A DNA stretch of 64,000 bases from Cyanobacteria bacterium FACHB-471 (GTDB lineage Bacteria; Cyanobacteriota; Cyanobacteriia; Elainellales; Elainellaceae): the NCBI GenBank assembly GCA_014695345.1, contig JACJOC010000077.1:357818-421817 (forward strand), read 5' to 3'. This document shows, piece after piece, positions 8,636 to 17,165 of the stretch. A model generated the notes under the pieces. The model was not told the origin of the DNA and made no database searches. It saw nothing but the letters and a program-made list of their open reading frames with translations. The first letter of the stretch is position 1. Every line of letters begins with the position of its first letter. The translations under genes and the position numbers were made by a program.

Positions 8636-9415
8636 CTATCCTCCTGCTACCATTGCCTCGACCGCTTCGCCGCGCAGCAGCCCCATGATTTCTTCCTTAT
8701 AGTCCTGAAATTTGGGCTGGCGCTTGATGTGGTAGTCTCGCTGACTCGGCAAGTCCAGCACAACCTCACGCAAAATAGTGCCGGGGCGTGAAGTCAAAAC
8801 GTAGATGCGTTGCGATAGAAAAACGGCCTCTTCAACATCGTGAGTAATCATGAAAATGCTGGTGCGGGTACGCTCCCACACTTGAAGCAAAAATTGCTGC
8901 ATCGTTTCTTTGGTTTGCACGTCCAGCGCTCCAAAGGGTTCGTCCATCAGCAAAATTTTGGGCTGAGAGGCAAGAGCGCGGGCAATCGCCACCCGCTGCT
9001 TCATGCCGCCAGATAGCTCCTTGGGTAAGGCGTTAGCAAATTGCGATAGTCCTACCACGTCCAGATAATAGGACACGCGCTGTTTGCATTCCTTCTCAGA
9101 CATGCCCTGCAACTTCAGCCCAAAGCCAACATTCTTGGCAACGGTCATCCAGGGATAAAGCGTGTAATTCTGAAATACCATGCCTCGATCTGCGCCTGGA
9201 CCTGTCACCCGTACTCCGTCTACCCGCACCTCGCCCGCTGTTGGCGTTTCCAACCCAGCAATCAGACGCAGCAGGGTAGATTTACCAGAACCCGACGCAC
9301 CCACCGCGCAAACAAATTCGCCCTCCTCAATGTGCAAATTAATGTCTTTGAGGGCAACAATCGGACTATTTCGAGTCTTAAACTGTTTGTGGAGTTGAGC
9401 AACTTCAAGGTACAT
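8636..9415 (-). CDS. ABC transporter ATP-binding protein, TauB/SsuB-like; probable guanidine importer
   Basis: This is the ATPase of an importer of the nitrate/sulfonate/taurine family. Walker A (GASGSGKSTLLRLI), Q-loop (MVFQNYTLYPWM), signature (LSGGMKQRVAIARALA), Walker B (ILLMDEPFGALD) and switch His (THDVEEA) are all intact over 259 residues. It is the last gene of the minus-strand set that begins with the riboswitch and guanidine hydrolase, behind its own permease and binding protein. That position makes guanidine, or a guanidine derivative, the most likely cargo rather than a sulfonate or nitrate. This is inferred from context. Confidence 0.93.
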   Translation of the reverse strand: MYLEVAQLHKQFKTRNSPIVALKDINLHIEEGEFVCAVGASGSGKSTLLRLIAGLETPTAGEVRVDGVRVTGPGADRGMVFQNYTLYPWMTVAKNVGFGLKLQGMSEKECKQRVSYYLDVVGLSQFANALPKELSGGMKQRVAIARALASQPKILLMDEPFGALDVQTKETMQQFLLQVWERTRTSIFMITHDVEEAVFLSQRIYVLTSRPGTILREVVLDLPSQRDYHIKRQPKFQDYKEEIMGLLRGEAVEAMVAGG

Positions 9416-9491
9416 AGCTGTGAGTGAGGTAAGTGTGAGTAGCAGAAACCCGTTAGCAGTTAAAAATTAGAAGTTAGAAATTGAAGCAGAT

Positions 9492-9560
9492 GTAGGGGTG
9501 CAGCATTCGGCAGATAGCCCTTCAAATAAACTAAGAATTCTCGCCCGAATGCTACGCCCT
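9492..9560. repeat. Imperfect inverted repeat between permease and ATPase genes
   Basis: GGGGTGCAGCATTCGG and the reverse-complementary CCGAATGCTACGCCCT bracket about 35 bases. It lies inside the 172-base gap between two genes of one transporter and belongs to the dispersed palindromes of this genome. Confidence 0.55.
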
Positions 9561-9587
9561 CATAGGGGAATAAGCTTTTCAAGCCTT

Positions 9588-10445
9588 TCACGTTGCCCAG
9601 CGTCCGGTGAGTTTTAATAGCAGCCGAAACAGCAAGTCGATTGCCAGACCAATCAAACCAATCACAATTAACCCAGCAAAAATTTCATCCGTTCTCAGAA
9701 ACCGCTGAGCAATACTAATTCGCTTGCCTAACCCTTCAGTTGCAGCAACGAGTTCTGCCACAATCACCAAGTTCCAGGATGAAGCCATGTTGACGCGATA
9801 GGCATCAATAATGCTGGGATAGATGTAGGGCAAAATTACCTGAAGTAAAACCTGTAAGCGTTTCCCTCCCAAGGTGTAAGTTGTTTCGATTAATTCTTTG
9901 GGAACAAACTTAACGGCATCCATAATCATTAGCGTGTTGAAGAATAGGGTGCCGATGAAAATCAACAGAATTTTGGGAACTTCGCCCAAACCAAAATAAA
10001 GAATTAGGAGGGGAATAAAGGCAGGGGCTGGCATATAGCGAATGATGCCAATGATGGGTTCCAGAAGCGATCGCCAACTCGCAAACGAACCCATTAATAC
10101 ACCCAAAGGGACAGCAATAATCGCTGCTAAAAAGAAACCGCTAAAGACCCGAAACATGCTGTAGGCGATGTCTGTGGGCAGTATTCCCTCCGTCCAAAGG
10201 CGTTGCAGTGCTGCTAGAGTTCGTAATGGAGTTGGCAGAAAGATTGCATACACTTCATAGTTTGCAGCGATGTATTCAGAAACCATCCACCAAAGGGCGA
10301 TCGGTACAGTGATCGACAAAACGATCAGCGTCCAGGACAAGTTCTTAGGAATATCTTCCGCAATTCGCCAAAACACAGTAGGCGGCAACATTCTGGGCGC
10401 ATCAGAAACATTTTCGTTCCCTATAAACTCGCTAGATTGGCTCAT
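9588..10445 (-). CDS. ABC transporter permease, TauC/SsuC-like; probable guanidine importer
   Basis: This inner-membrane channel protein has 285 residues and about six membrane helices. The cytoplasmic coupling loop that docks on the ATPase is seen as ELIETTYTLGGKRLQVLLQV, the EAA-type motif. A long N-terminal cytoplasmic stretch precedes the first helix (WTLIVLSITVPIALWW). It lies between the binding-protein gene (137 bases upstream) and the ATPase gene (172 bases downstream), all in the same direction. Regulation by the riboswitch at 14210-14370 is plausible if transcription runs through from the hydrolase genes. Confidence 0.93.
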   Translation of the reverse strand: MSQSSEFIGNENVSDAPRMLPPTVFWRIAEDIPKNLSWTLIVLSITVPIALWWMVSEYIAANYEVYAIFLPTPLRTLAALQRLWTEGILPTDIAYSMFRVFSGFFLAAIIAVPLGVLMGSFASWRSLLEPIIGIIRYMPAPAFIPLLILYFGLGEVPKILLIFIGTLFFNTLMIMDAVKFVPKELIETTYTLGGKRLQVLLQVILPYIYPSIIDAYRVNMASSWNLVIVAELVAATEGLGKRISIAQRFLRTDEIFAGLIVIGLIGLAIDLLFRLLLKLTGRWAT

Positions 10446-10581
10446 TTGCTTTGCCTCAAAACTGCCTTAAATTGCCTGTGCTTTTGCAAGCAACATGACC
10501 TACCTAAACCATCAAATGACGGGTAGGAGGTAAGAGGTTGCCTAAACCCAATTCCTACCTGCTACCTAACCTTCCAATTCT

Positions 10582-11619
10582 TTATCCCTTCCCTGCCTGT
10601 TCTGCGTAAGCTTTGATAAACCGATCGTCAAAGATGTTACTCACGTCAGGAGCTTCTTGAACCAACTCGCTTTCTACCAGGAATTGGCTAATTTGTTCAG
10701 CAGCATAGGGCAAAGAAGACATATCTGAACCTGCTTCAAAAGCCTTGAGGTTGTCCTCAATACTGAAGATGGTTGTGCCCTGGTCGTATTCTTTGTACTC
10801 ATCAACAGTCACGCCTGCCCGCTTCGACATGGTGTCGAATGCCTTGTCCTGATTTCCTTCGATGAATTCCAGCGTGGCAAACCAGGTATTGACTAGAGCC
10901 TGAACGTCTTCAGGACGCTCATCAATCATTTGACGGGTCACAACTAGGTGATCGGGAATTGAACCTGGATAATCTGCTGAAGTAAACAGTGGTTTGCTTC
11001 CCGGACGTTCTAGAGCCTGAGTGGTGAATGGGGCAAACACTCCAACTGCGTCTAACTGACCTGCCGCAAAAGCCGCCGCTGCTGCCCCAGTCTCTAAAGG
11101 CTGAAAATCGATATCAGCCTGAGTCATTCCCGCCTCTTGCAAGCCTAACAACAGCAGGAAATGGTCAACCGTGCCCTCTTCTGCTGCAACTCGTTTGCCC
11201 CGCAGATCCTCAACAGAGTTAATTTCCTCGCTGGCAATAATCATGTCGTTGCCAGTCGAGTTGTCGTTGACTAGAACAATCACCTGATCTGAGCCAGCAG
11301 CCACGGAGCTAATCGTGTCATTGAGCGTTTGAGTATTTGCGTCAAGCTGTCCAGAGGCCAGGGCATTAATTGAATCGAGATAGCCATCAAACCATGTCAG
11401 TTCAACGTTGACATTGTTTTGCTCAAACAAGCCTTCCTCGTCAGCCACCTGCCAAGGAATCCAACCGGGCCAAGCGCTGAAGCCCATAACGACAGGCTCG
11501 GCAGCAGTATCCGTACCAGGGGTTGCAGAATCCGTGCCAGGATTGGGTGCACAGCTTACTACAACGACTAAACCAAACAGAAAAGCAACTCCCCAAGATA
11601 ACAGCTTGCGAATTCTCAA
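10582..11619 (-). CDS. ABC substrate-binding lipoprotein (NMT1/SsuA-like); probable guanidine-binding protein
   Basis: This periplasmic solute-binding lipoprotein has 345 residues. The N terminus has two Arg/Lys, a hydrophobic core and the lipobox VVSC, with Cys near residue 23, followed by a Thr/Pro/Ala-rich linker. The mature part has the usual two-lobe features of this family: FSAWPGWIPWQVADEEGLF, LASGQLDA and LRGKRVAAEEGTVDH. The last is where SsuA-like proteins contact ligand, and the Glu pair is compatible with a cationic ligand. Its gene leads the importer trio and lies 203 bases after ghaB with a large palindrome between. A guanidine ligand is inferred from context. Confidence 0.92.
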   Translation of the reverse strand: MRIRKLLSWGVAFLFGLVVVVSCAPNPGTDSATPGTDTAAEPVVMGFSAWPGWIPWQVADEEGLFEQNNVNVELTWFDGYLDSINALASGQLDANTQTLNDTISSVAAGSDQVIVLVNDNSTGNDMIIASEEINSVEDLRGKRVAAEEGTVDHFLLLLGLQEAGMTQADIDFQPLETGAAAAAFAAGQLDAVGVFAPFTTQALERPGSKPLFTSADYPGSIPDHLVVTRQMIDERPEDVQALVNTWFATLEFIEGNQDKAFDTMSKRAGVTVDEYKEYDQGTTIFSIEDNLKAFEAGSDMSSLPYAAEQISQFLVESELVQEAPDVSNIFDDRFIKAYAEQAGKG

Positions 11620-11736
11620 TTCAGGCTCCTTTAGAACAGGTTGGTTAGTGAATGAATAGCGATAACTTTGCTGATAGCTCTAATAAACTTGAACTATTTT
11701 CAGTTGGAGATTCACCCAATGTAGATTCACCAAACT

Positions 11737-11826
11737 GTAGGCTGGGTAGAGTTTAAGAAACCCAACAGTCTTTGAATCAAGCAAGGATTTAGATCTGTTG
11801 GGTTTCTTGCTTCAACCCAACCTATA
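11737..11826. repeat. Large intergenic palindrome, GTAGG...CCTATAC type
   Basis: The outer arms (GTAGGCTGGGTAGA / TTCAACCCAACCTATAC) and inner arms (AAGAAACCCAACA / TGTTGGGTTTCTT) form one long hairpin with about 25 unpaired bases in the centre. The minus-strand end of the element overlaps the ghaB stop codon (TAG at 11824-11822). It could modulate expression between the hydrolase and transporter parts of the operon. Confidence 0.8.
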
Positions 11827-12532
11827 CAGGTGTCAAGTTTTGCGTTTTAGAAGTCGTTTGAGCCGAAGGAACTTGTGACTGTAGCCAGTCAAACCAAATG
11901 GCTAATCCTTCTCCGGTTTTTGCAGAAACGGGAATAATTGTTGCATTTGGATTCATCTGACGGACGTTGGAAATGATTCGGTCTATGTCAATCTCTAAAT
12001 AAGGGGCTAAGTCCATTTTGGTAATGAGTAAGCAATCTGCTTCTTGAAACATCACCGGATATTTCAGCGGTTTGTCTTCTCCTTCAGTAATGCTTAAAAG
12101 GGCAACCTTGGCATGTTCTCCGACTTCAAATTCAGCAGGACAAACCAGGTTTCCAACATTTTCAACTAACACCAAATCAAAATCAGAAGGGTTGTATTGA
12201 TGCTCTAGCTGATGCAGTCCACCCGCTACCATTTTGGAATCCAGATGGCAGGAACGTCCAGTGTTGATTGCGATCACAGGAACGTTATATTGGCGCAGGC
12301 GATCGGCATCTAATTCTGTTGTCATATCGCCTTCAATTACGGCGATTTTTAGCTTTTGGTTTAAAGCTGACAGGGTTTTTTCTAGTAGCACGGTTTTACC
12401 TGCACCGGGACTGCTCATGATGTTGAGGCAGGTGATTCCCCATGCGTCAAAGTGAGCACGATTGTGGTCGGCTCCTTCCTGGTTTGCGTGGAGCAGATTA
12501 ATTCCCAGGGCAGCGTCAAAGGTTTGATGCAT
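11822..12532 (-). CDS. ghaB: HypB-like nickel GTPase for guanidine hydrolase maturation
   Basis: This GTPase delivers nickel to an apo-enzyme. The P-loop [27 protein letters not shown], the [13 protein letters not shown] motif typical of HypB, and VSAKTGEGL are all present. Start ATG 12532 ([10 protein letters not shown]) is preferred: it has GGAAAG seven bases upstream and overlaps the preceding gene by 17 bases. The longer start at 12571 would add 13 residues. No hydrogenase structural genes are nearby. Next to a guanidine hydrolase this matches the GhaB role reported for the Synechocystis homologue. The long His-rich N terminus of many HypB proteins is absent. Confidence 0.88.
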   Translation of the reverse strand: MHQTFDAALGINLLHANQEGADHNRAHFDAWGITCLNIMSSPGAGKTVLLEKTLSALNQKLKIAVIEGDMTTELDADRLRQYNVPVIAINTGRSCHLDSKMVAGGLHQLEHQYNPSDFDLVLVENVGNLVCPAEFEVGEHAKVALLSITEGEDKPLKYPVMFQEADCLLITKMDLAPYLEIDIDRIISNVRQMNPNATIIPVSAKTGEGLAIWFDWLQSQVPSAQTTSKTQNLTPV

Positions 12533-12896
12533 AACTTTCCGCAGAGTCAGAACAGTATTCGATTCGGTCAATTTTTAGCTCTCGCCCTGAGCGAATGTCT
12601 TCCAGGGGCGATCGACATTCAGAGCAAGCATATTGAACGCCGATTTCAGGGCGATATTCCTGCTGGCAATGGTGACAAAAGGCAATCAAGGGCGTTTCTT
12701 GAATGACCAGTTTGGCGGCTTCTAGAAACGTGTTTCGGGTTTGCACTTCAAAGGCAAACTGCAAGCTAACAGGTTCCACACAGGTAAACTGACCGACAGT
12801 AAGATGCACATGAGAAATTTGGGGGCGTTCTGGCTGCGCTTCCCACCAATCTCGCACTGTTAAAATCAGTGCCTTTGTCATATCCGTTTCATGCAT
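12516..12896 (-). CDS. ghaA: HypA-like nickel/zinc chaperone for guanidine hydrolase maturation
   Basis: This small metallochaperone has 126 residues. HypA proteins bind nickel through the N-terminal Met-His-Glu; this one begins [10 protein letters not shown], preserving that triad. The zinc site is given by CHHC and CSEC, about 15 residues apart. It lies between the hydrolase (39-base gap) and the HypB-like gene, which overlaps its 3' end. The arrangement hydrolase, HypA-like, HypB-like, and the absence of hydrogenase genes, point to the nickel-dependent guanidine hydrolase as client. Confidence 0.88.
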   Translation of the reverse strand: MHETDMTKALILTVRDWWEAQPERPQISHVHLTVGQFTCVEPVSLQFAFEVQTRNTFLEAAKLVIQETPLIAFCHHCQQEYRPEIGVQYACSECRSPLEDIRSGRELKIDRIEYCSDSAESYASNL

Positions 12897-12935
12897 AGCA
12901 AAAAGTCCAAAATTTGCCTCTCGTTCTCCATTCCT

Positions 12936-14126
12936 CTAGCTCCACTCAACAAGTTCGGGTTGAGCTTCGGGATGAATGTAGGCAGGTTTTTGCGATCGCG
13001 GCAGTTGTCCTGACAGCACCAGATGCGCCATCGTGTCGCAGATGACCCGTGTTGCCATTAATGAAGTAATATCGCTGATGTCGTAGGGAGGTGAGACTTC
13101 AACCACTTCCAGCCCACAAACTGGAGCTTTTTCGACAATCTTGCCAAGCAGGTAGAGTGCTTCGCGGGGCATCAGTCCACCGGGCTCTGGCCAACCTGTG
13201 CCAGGGACAAAGCCTGCGTCAATGCAGTCAATGTCGAAGCTGATATAGACGCAATCGGTGCCATCTAGGGCGCGTTCTAGAGCAAAGTCAACCGCAGCAT
13301 CCAAGCCCCGTTCAACGATGTCAGTAACGGTGAGGATGTTAGTGGCGCGATCGCGACATACTTTCACACCCTGACGCGGTACCTGCCAACCGCCGATACC
13401 AAGCTGCACCAGATTTTTGGCAGGAGCATTTTTCATATTGGTGGCGTGAAACCAGGGGCAGGTGTGCATCCGCTCGTCTAAGTCGGTTTCCTGAGTATCC
13501 ACGTGGCGATCGAAGTGAATGATCCCTACTTTTTTGTCACCTAGATGCCGACAAACCCCGCGTACAGTCGGAAAGCCAATCGAGTGGTCTCCACCCAGAA
13601 TGATTGGAAATGCACCAGAACTGAAGACGTGAGCGACTCCTTTGGAAATTTGGTCAAACGACTTCTCGTTATTGGCTGGAATGGTAAAAATATCGCCAAC
13701 ATCGCAAAGCGTAATTTGTTCGCGTAGGTCGATGCCTAGCTCAAAGTTGTAGGGAGTGTAAAGCGCAGAAATGCGGCGAATTCCCTGTGGTCCAAAGCGG
13801 GTGCCAGGACGGTAAGTCGTGCCCGAATCGTGCGGCACACCGATGATCGCCACATCATATTCCCCGACCTTTCGTACGTCTTCTACGTAGGGCGCTTTCA
13901 GAAAGGTATTGATACCTGCATAGTGAGGCAGTTCGCCGCGAGAAAAGGTGGGAATGGAGCGATCGCGAATGCTTTCAGCCGCTTCTAGCCCAAACTCTAG
14001 CCCTCTAGCGACTTCTTGCTGCCACCCAGTCATGGGCAAATGAGTTTCCCGTTCTAGAGCATATTGAGCCTCTGTTTGAGGTTGATGTCCGTTAGATGGA
14101 TTTTGAAAGAGAGGATCATCAGTCAT
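12936..14126 (-). CDS. gdmH: Nickel-dependent guanidine hydrolase (ureohydrolase family; often labelled agmatinase)
   Basis: This enzyme hydrolyses guanidine to urea and ammonia. It has the arginase/agmatinase metal ligands: GGDHS, FDRHVDT and SFDIDCIDAGFVPGTGWPEPGG. Two things set it apart from agmatinase: an N-terminal extension of about 70 residues before the core, and MHTCPWFHAT where agmatinases have HGTPFRRA. The length (396-399 residues) fits cyanobacterial guanidine hydrolases. ATG 14126 is preferred because GGTGA lies just upstream; a GTG at 14135 is also in frame. The guanidine riboswitch upstream, nickel chaperones downstream and an importer behind them support the call strongly. 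Confidence 0.92.
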   Translation of the reverse strand: MTDDPLFQNPSNGHQPQTEAQYALERETHLPMTGWQQEVARGLEFGLEAAESIRDRSIPTFSRGELPHYAGINTFLKAPYVEDVRKVGEYDVAIIGVPHDSGTTYRPGTRFGPQGIRRISALYTPYNFELGIDLREQITLCDVGDIFTIPANNEKSFDQISKGVAHVFSSGAFPIILGGDHSIGFPTVRGVCRHLGDKKVGIIHFDRHVDTQETDLDERMHTCPWFHATNMKNAPAKNLVQLGIGGWQVPRQGVKVCRDRATNILTVTDIVERGLDAAVDFALERALDGTDCVYISFDIDCIDAGFVPGTGWPEPGGLMPREALYLLGKIVEKAPVCGLEVVEVSPPYDISDITSLMATRVICDTMAHLVLSGQLPRSQKPAYIHPEAQPELVEWS

Positions 14127-14209
14127 GTAAGTCACCCAGAAATCGTTGAATTATGCTAATTCTTTGACTGACCTGGGAAACTCGCTTGAGTTCAATTGAA
14201 CTGCAAAGC

Positions 14210-14370
14210 AAAGCCCAGGAGACAGTCTCAGCCATCAGACTGCTTCTCCCGGGCTTTTATCCCGCCGTGTGGCTAGCTCACCTTCCATCTAAATGGCTGC
14301 AATGGCTAGCTGGCTTCTCTCGGACCAGACACTCAAATCGTAGGACCTGAACCGGAACCCTAGAAGCGAC
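14210..14370 (-). promoter_or_regulatory. Guanidine-I (ykkC) riboswitch with terminator-type expression platform
   Basis: Read on the minus strand, the conserved blocks of the guanidine-I aptamer occur in order: CTAGGGTTCCGG (14363-14352), CTGGTCCGAGAG (14332-14321) and ACACGGCGGGATAAAAGCCC running into GGGAGA (14270-14245). The last 13 bases of the aptamer (14257-14245) can instead pair with TCTCCTGGGCTTT (14222-14210), with an inner CAGTCT/AGACTG stem. This alternative hairpin would compete with the aptamer. Binding of guanidine would favour the aptamer and read-through into gdmH, which starts 84 bases downstream of the hairpin. The T-run after the hairpin is short. Confidence 0.95.
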
Positions 14371-14788
14371 CTAATTGTTTCTACTAGCTTCAGCAGAGGG
14401 AACCTTAGTAAAGAACCCGTCAAAATTCGGTTTCCAAACCAGACCGCCTCTGTTCAAGATTCGAAGCAAAGTGGCTCGAACGCCCAATAGAGTGTTGCTA
14501 TCCCTTCGCTGACAAACCTTGCAGATGCTTAGTAAAAGAGTTACCAATGGAACTAAATAAAAAATGTCATAGATGCTACTAAAGAACGTCAGGATCGATC
14601 AAATCTCTTAATTTTTGTCTTCCCCTGACGGCTTCCGACTTACTCATAAACTGCTGCTAAAGCCTGATGGCGTGCGATCGCCCAAAAAAAACAGCATAAG
14701 ATAGACAAGAATGTAAATTTTTAGCTTTGCTTAGCCTTGCGCTGCTTTCTTTTGACCAGCCTCACCTAACCAGCCTCAACAGTTGCTA
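14371..14788. other. Divergent intergenic region upstream of the riboswitch
   Basis: This is the space between the riboswitch and the plus-strand gene at 14789. It should hold the promoter of the guanidine operon (minus strand) and that of the small gene. It is AT-rich around 14545-14565, but I can assign no clear -35/-10 pair. No gene is seen. Confidence 0.5.
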
Positions 14789-15208
14789 ATGACCCCAATT
14801 CAATCCAGCAGTGCCCCGTCGATTCGATACCCCCGTCGCGCAGTTGAGCGGGCAGAGCGGGCGGTGCGGTGTGCGCCCTTTCAACTCCATCTGTTCGCTA
14901 CGATGCGTCAGGAGAGTGTTGGGTTAAAGGCGATCGCCGGACAATCCGGCATCCAAAACCGCTATACCCGTCGCTCCCTGCCCGAATTAGTGGCAGAAAA
15001 TGATTTACTTTGGCTGATTCAAACTGGATTGCTGCGAAGAGAGGTAGACGGACAGGGCTTAACAGACAGCTTTCGACTGACGCCACTGGGTCGGCAACTG
15101 GTTGAAAAGTGGCAGCACAAGGGTGAACATCTACCTGCACCGAGCCTACTCGATCGCTTACAGAATGCTTGGAATCGTTGGGTTCGCCTACCAGACTGGA
15201 TACGATAG
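14789..15208 (+). CDS. Npun_F0494-type conserved cyanobacterial protein
   Basis: This is a basic soluble protein of 139 residues with an Arg-rich N terminus (RYPRRAVERAERAVR) and a region resembling a winged helix (LFATMRQESVGLKAIAG, then LPELVAENDLLWLI, then RLTPLGRQL). It matches my memory of the Npun_F0494 family, whose function is unknown. ATG 14789 is chosen; a TTG at 14783 would add two residues. It is divergent from the guanidine operon and followed after 195 bases by cobQ. There is no signal or membrane segment. Confidence 0.75.
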   Translation: MTPIQSSSAPSIRYPRRAVERAERAVRCAPFQLHLFATMRQESVGLKAIAGQSGIQNRYTRRSLPELVAENDLLWLIQTGLLRREVDGQGLTDSFRLTPLGRQLVEKWQHKGEHLPAPSLLDRLQNAWNRWVRLPDWIR

Positions 15209-15403
15209 CTGCCCCAAATCGCTTAAGTATTTCCGAACCAGTTCAACTGGCTCGAAACTGGCTCAAACCTGGCTCAAAAAAATATCTCGAATATAATGAC
15301 TGGTCGAGGGATTGCGTAAAGCGTCCAAACGTTCATTTTCATATCAGCCATCCCCTCGTTCGGCAAATCTGCCCGATCGCCAGGGATTTCTCGGAGGTTT
15401 TGC

Positions 15404-16903
15404 ATGAAAGCCATCATGGTTGTCGGGACAACGTCCCATGCTGGGAAATCGCTCCTAACTGCGGCGCTATGTCGAATTTTGTGTCGCCGAGGTTGGCGAG
15501 TTGCTCCATTCAAAGGCCAGAATATGGCGCTCAATGCTTACGTCACTGCAAGCGGTGGCGAAATTGGTCATGCTCAAGCAGTGCAAGCATGGGCTGCTGG
15601 GGTTACTCCTCGGGTGGAGATGAACCCAATTTTGCTCAAGCCTCAGGGCGACATGACTTCTCAGGTCGTGCTGAAGGGCAGAGTCGTAGGCAGGGTCGGT
15701 GCGGCTGATTATTATGAACAGTACTTTGAACCGGGCTGGCAGGCGATCGAAGAATCCCTGGCGCGCCTGGGAGAAGAGTTTGACCTGGTCATCTGTGAAG
15801 GGGCCGGTAGCCCTGCCGAAATTAACCTGAAGCATCGTGACCTGACCAACATGCGTGTGGCTCGTCATCTCGATGCGCCTACTCTACTCATTGCTGACAT
15901 TGAGCGTGGCGGCGTTTTTGCTCATATCGTCGGTACCCTGGAGCTGCTGGAGCCAGAAGAGCGATCGCTGGTCAAAGGAATTATCATCAACAAGTTTCGA
16001 GGACAGCGATCGCTCCTGCAATCGGGCATTACCTGGTTAGAAGAGCGTACCGGAGTTCCTGTTGTGGGGGTCGTTCCCTGGCTCGATCATGCCTTTCCGG
16101 CAGAAGACTCCCTTTCCCTGCTTGAGCGGAATGCTAGTCCTGCTAGCAGCGAAATCAACATTGCGGTGATTCGGCTGCCCCGAATTTCTAACTTTACCGA
16201 TTTTGACCCACTAGAGTCAGAACCCAGCGTCTCAGTCCGATATATCGGCTTGAAGGATTCACTGGGCTACCCCGATGCCGTCATTCTTCCCGGTTCCAAA
16301 ACGACGATCGCTGACCTCATCATGATGCAGCGTACAGGCATGGCTGAAGCGATTCAAAACTACGCTGCTGCCGGAGGCACCGTTATGGGAATCTGCGGTG
16401 GTTTCCAGATGATGGGCAGGATGTTGGCTGATCCAGAAGGTATCGAAGGGCAAGAAGGTCGATACAAAGGGTTAGGACTGCTGCCCTTAAAAACGGTGAT
16501 TACAGGGCAGAAGGTTGCGCGCCAACGCCTAGTCACGTCTAACTTTCCTCAGACAGGTCTACCCGTCACAGGCTACGAGATTCATCAGGGGCGCAGCCAC
16601 TTACTAGACGTTGAATCTCCTGAGAATGAAGGGGCTTCTTTCAAACCCTTGTTTGACGATGTGAATTTGGGTGTGGTTGATTCAACCCAATCAATTTGGG
16701 GAGCCTATCTGCACGGCATTTTTGACAATGGTCCTTGGCGGCGTGCCTGGCTAAATCGTTTGCGTCAGCAGCGAGGGCTGAAATCGCTGCCGACTGGCAT
16801 CTCCAACTACCGAGAACAGCGGGAAGCCATGTTAGACTCCCTTGCTGACGTGGTTGAGTCCTACATCGACTTAACGCCGATCATGCCCTACCTGGGCAAA
16901 TAA
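15404..16903 (+). CDS. cobQ: Cobyric acid synthase (glutamine-hydrolysing)
   Basis: This cytoplasmic enzyme amidates four carboxylates of adenosylcobyrinate a,c-diamide in cobalamin synthesis. The N-terminal half is a dethiobiotin-synthetase-like ATPase (VVGTTSHAGKSLLTAAL, then QAVQAWAAG, then CEGAGSPAEINL). The C-terminal half is a class I glutaminase-like domain (VILPGSKTTIADL, GICGGFQMMGR with the catalytic Cys, GAYLHGIF with the His). The 499 residues match the family. The start ATG 15404 follows GGAGG by seven bases. The ferredoxin gene begins 16 bases after its stop, suggesting co-transcription. Confidence 0.95.
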   Translation: MKAIMVVGTTSHAGKSLLTAALCRILCRRGWRVAPFKGQNMALNAYVTASGGEIGHAQAVQAWAAGVTPRVEMNPILLKPQGDMTSQVVLKGRVVGRVGAADYYEQYFEPGWQAIEESLARLGEEFDLVICEGAGSPAEINLKHRDLTNMRVARHLDAPTLLIADIERGGVFAHIVGTLELLEPEERSLVKGIIINKFRGQRSLLQSGITWLEERTGVPVVGVVPWLDHAFPAEDSLSLLERNASPASSEINIAVIRLPRISNFTDFDPLESEPSVSVRYIGLKDSLGYPDAVILPGSKTTIADLIMMQRTGMAEAIQNYAAAGGTVMGICGGFQMMGRMLADPEGIEGQEGRYKGLGLLPLKTVITGQKVARQRLVTSNFPQTGLPVTGYEIHQGRSHLLDVESPENEGASFKPLFDDVNLGVVDSTQSIWGAYLHGIFDNGPWRRAWLNRLRQQRGLKSLPTGISNYREQREAMLDSLADVVESYIDLTPIMPYLGK

Positions 16904-16919
16904 ATTTCAGGGTTGTGTT

Positions 16920-17159
16920 ATGAGCATTCTGATTCGGTTTTTGCCCGACGATGTCTCTGTTGAAGCTGAGGTAGGAGAACCGTTGCTGCAAGTGGCAGAT
17001 CGGGTAGGTCTGACTATTCCTACAGGCTGCCTGATGGGTTCTTGCCATGCTTGTGAAGTTGAAGTAGAAGGTGGCGATACGATTTGTGCCTGTATTACTG
17101 CTGTGCCGTCTGGTCAGCCGCAGCTTACGATCAATTTGTTTGTTGATCCAAGCTGGTAA
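16920..17159 (+). CDS. Small 2Fe-2S plant-type ferredoxin
   Basis: This is an electron carrier of only 79 residues. The cluster ligands are three Cys in CLMGSCHAC, and a fourth in ICACI about 20 residues later. It lacks the longer C-terminal part of photosynthetic PetF ferredoxins, so it is a compact variant. It is packed between cobQ (16 bases) and folK (6 bases), which suggests a shared transcript. Whether it serves corrin or folate metabolism, or another partner, cannot be said. Confidence 0.88.
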   Translation: MSILIRFLPDDVSVEAEVGEPLLQVADRVGLTIPTGCLMGSCHACEVEVEGGDTICACITAVPSGQPQLTINLFVDPSW

Positions 17160-17165
17160 TGGGTG

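Noticed and set aside
11822..12896. Hydrogenase maturation genes hypA and hypB
   Set aside because: No hydrogenase or other hyp genes are present; the context is guanidine hydrolase.
12936..14126. Agmatinase (speB) as the name of the ureohydrolase
   Set aside because: The guanidine riboswitch, nickel chaperones, N-terminal extension and changed substrate-loop motif fit guanidine hydrolase better.
14400..14480. tRNA-like TTCAAGATTCGAAG near 14455
   Set aside because: No acceptor stem, anticodon arm or correctly spaced T-arm could be folded around it.
14532..14544. NtcA-like site GTA-N7-TAC upstream of the guanidine operon
   Set aside because: The spacing is one base short of the GTA-N8-TAC consensus, and no well-placed -10 box accompanies it.
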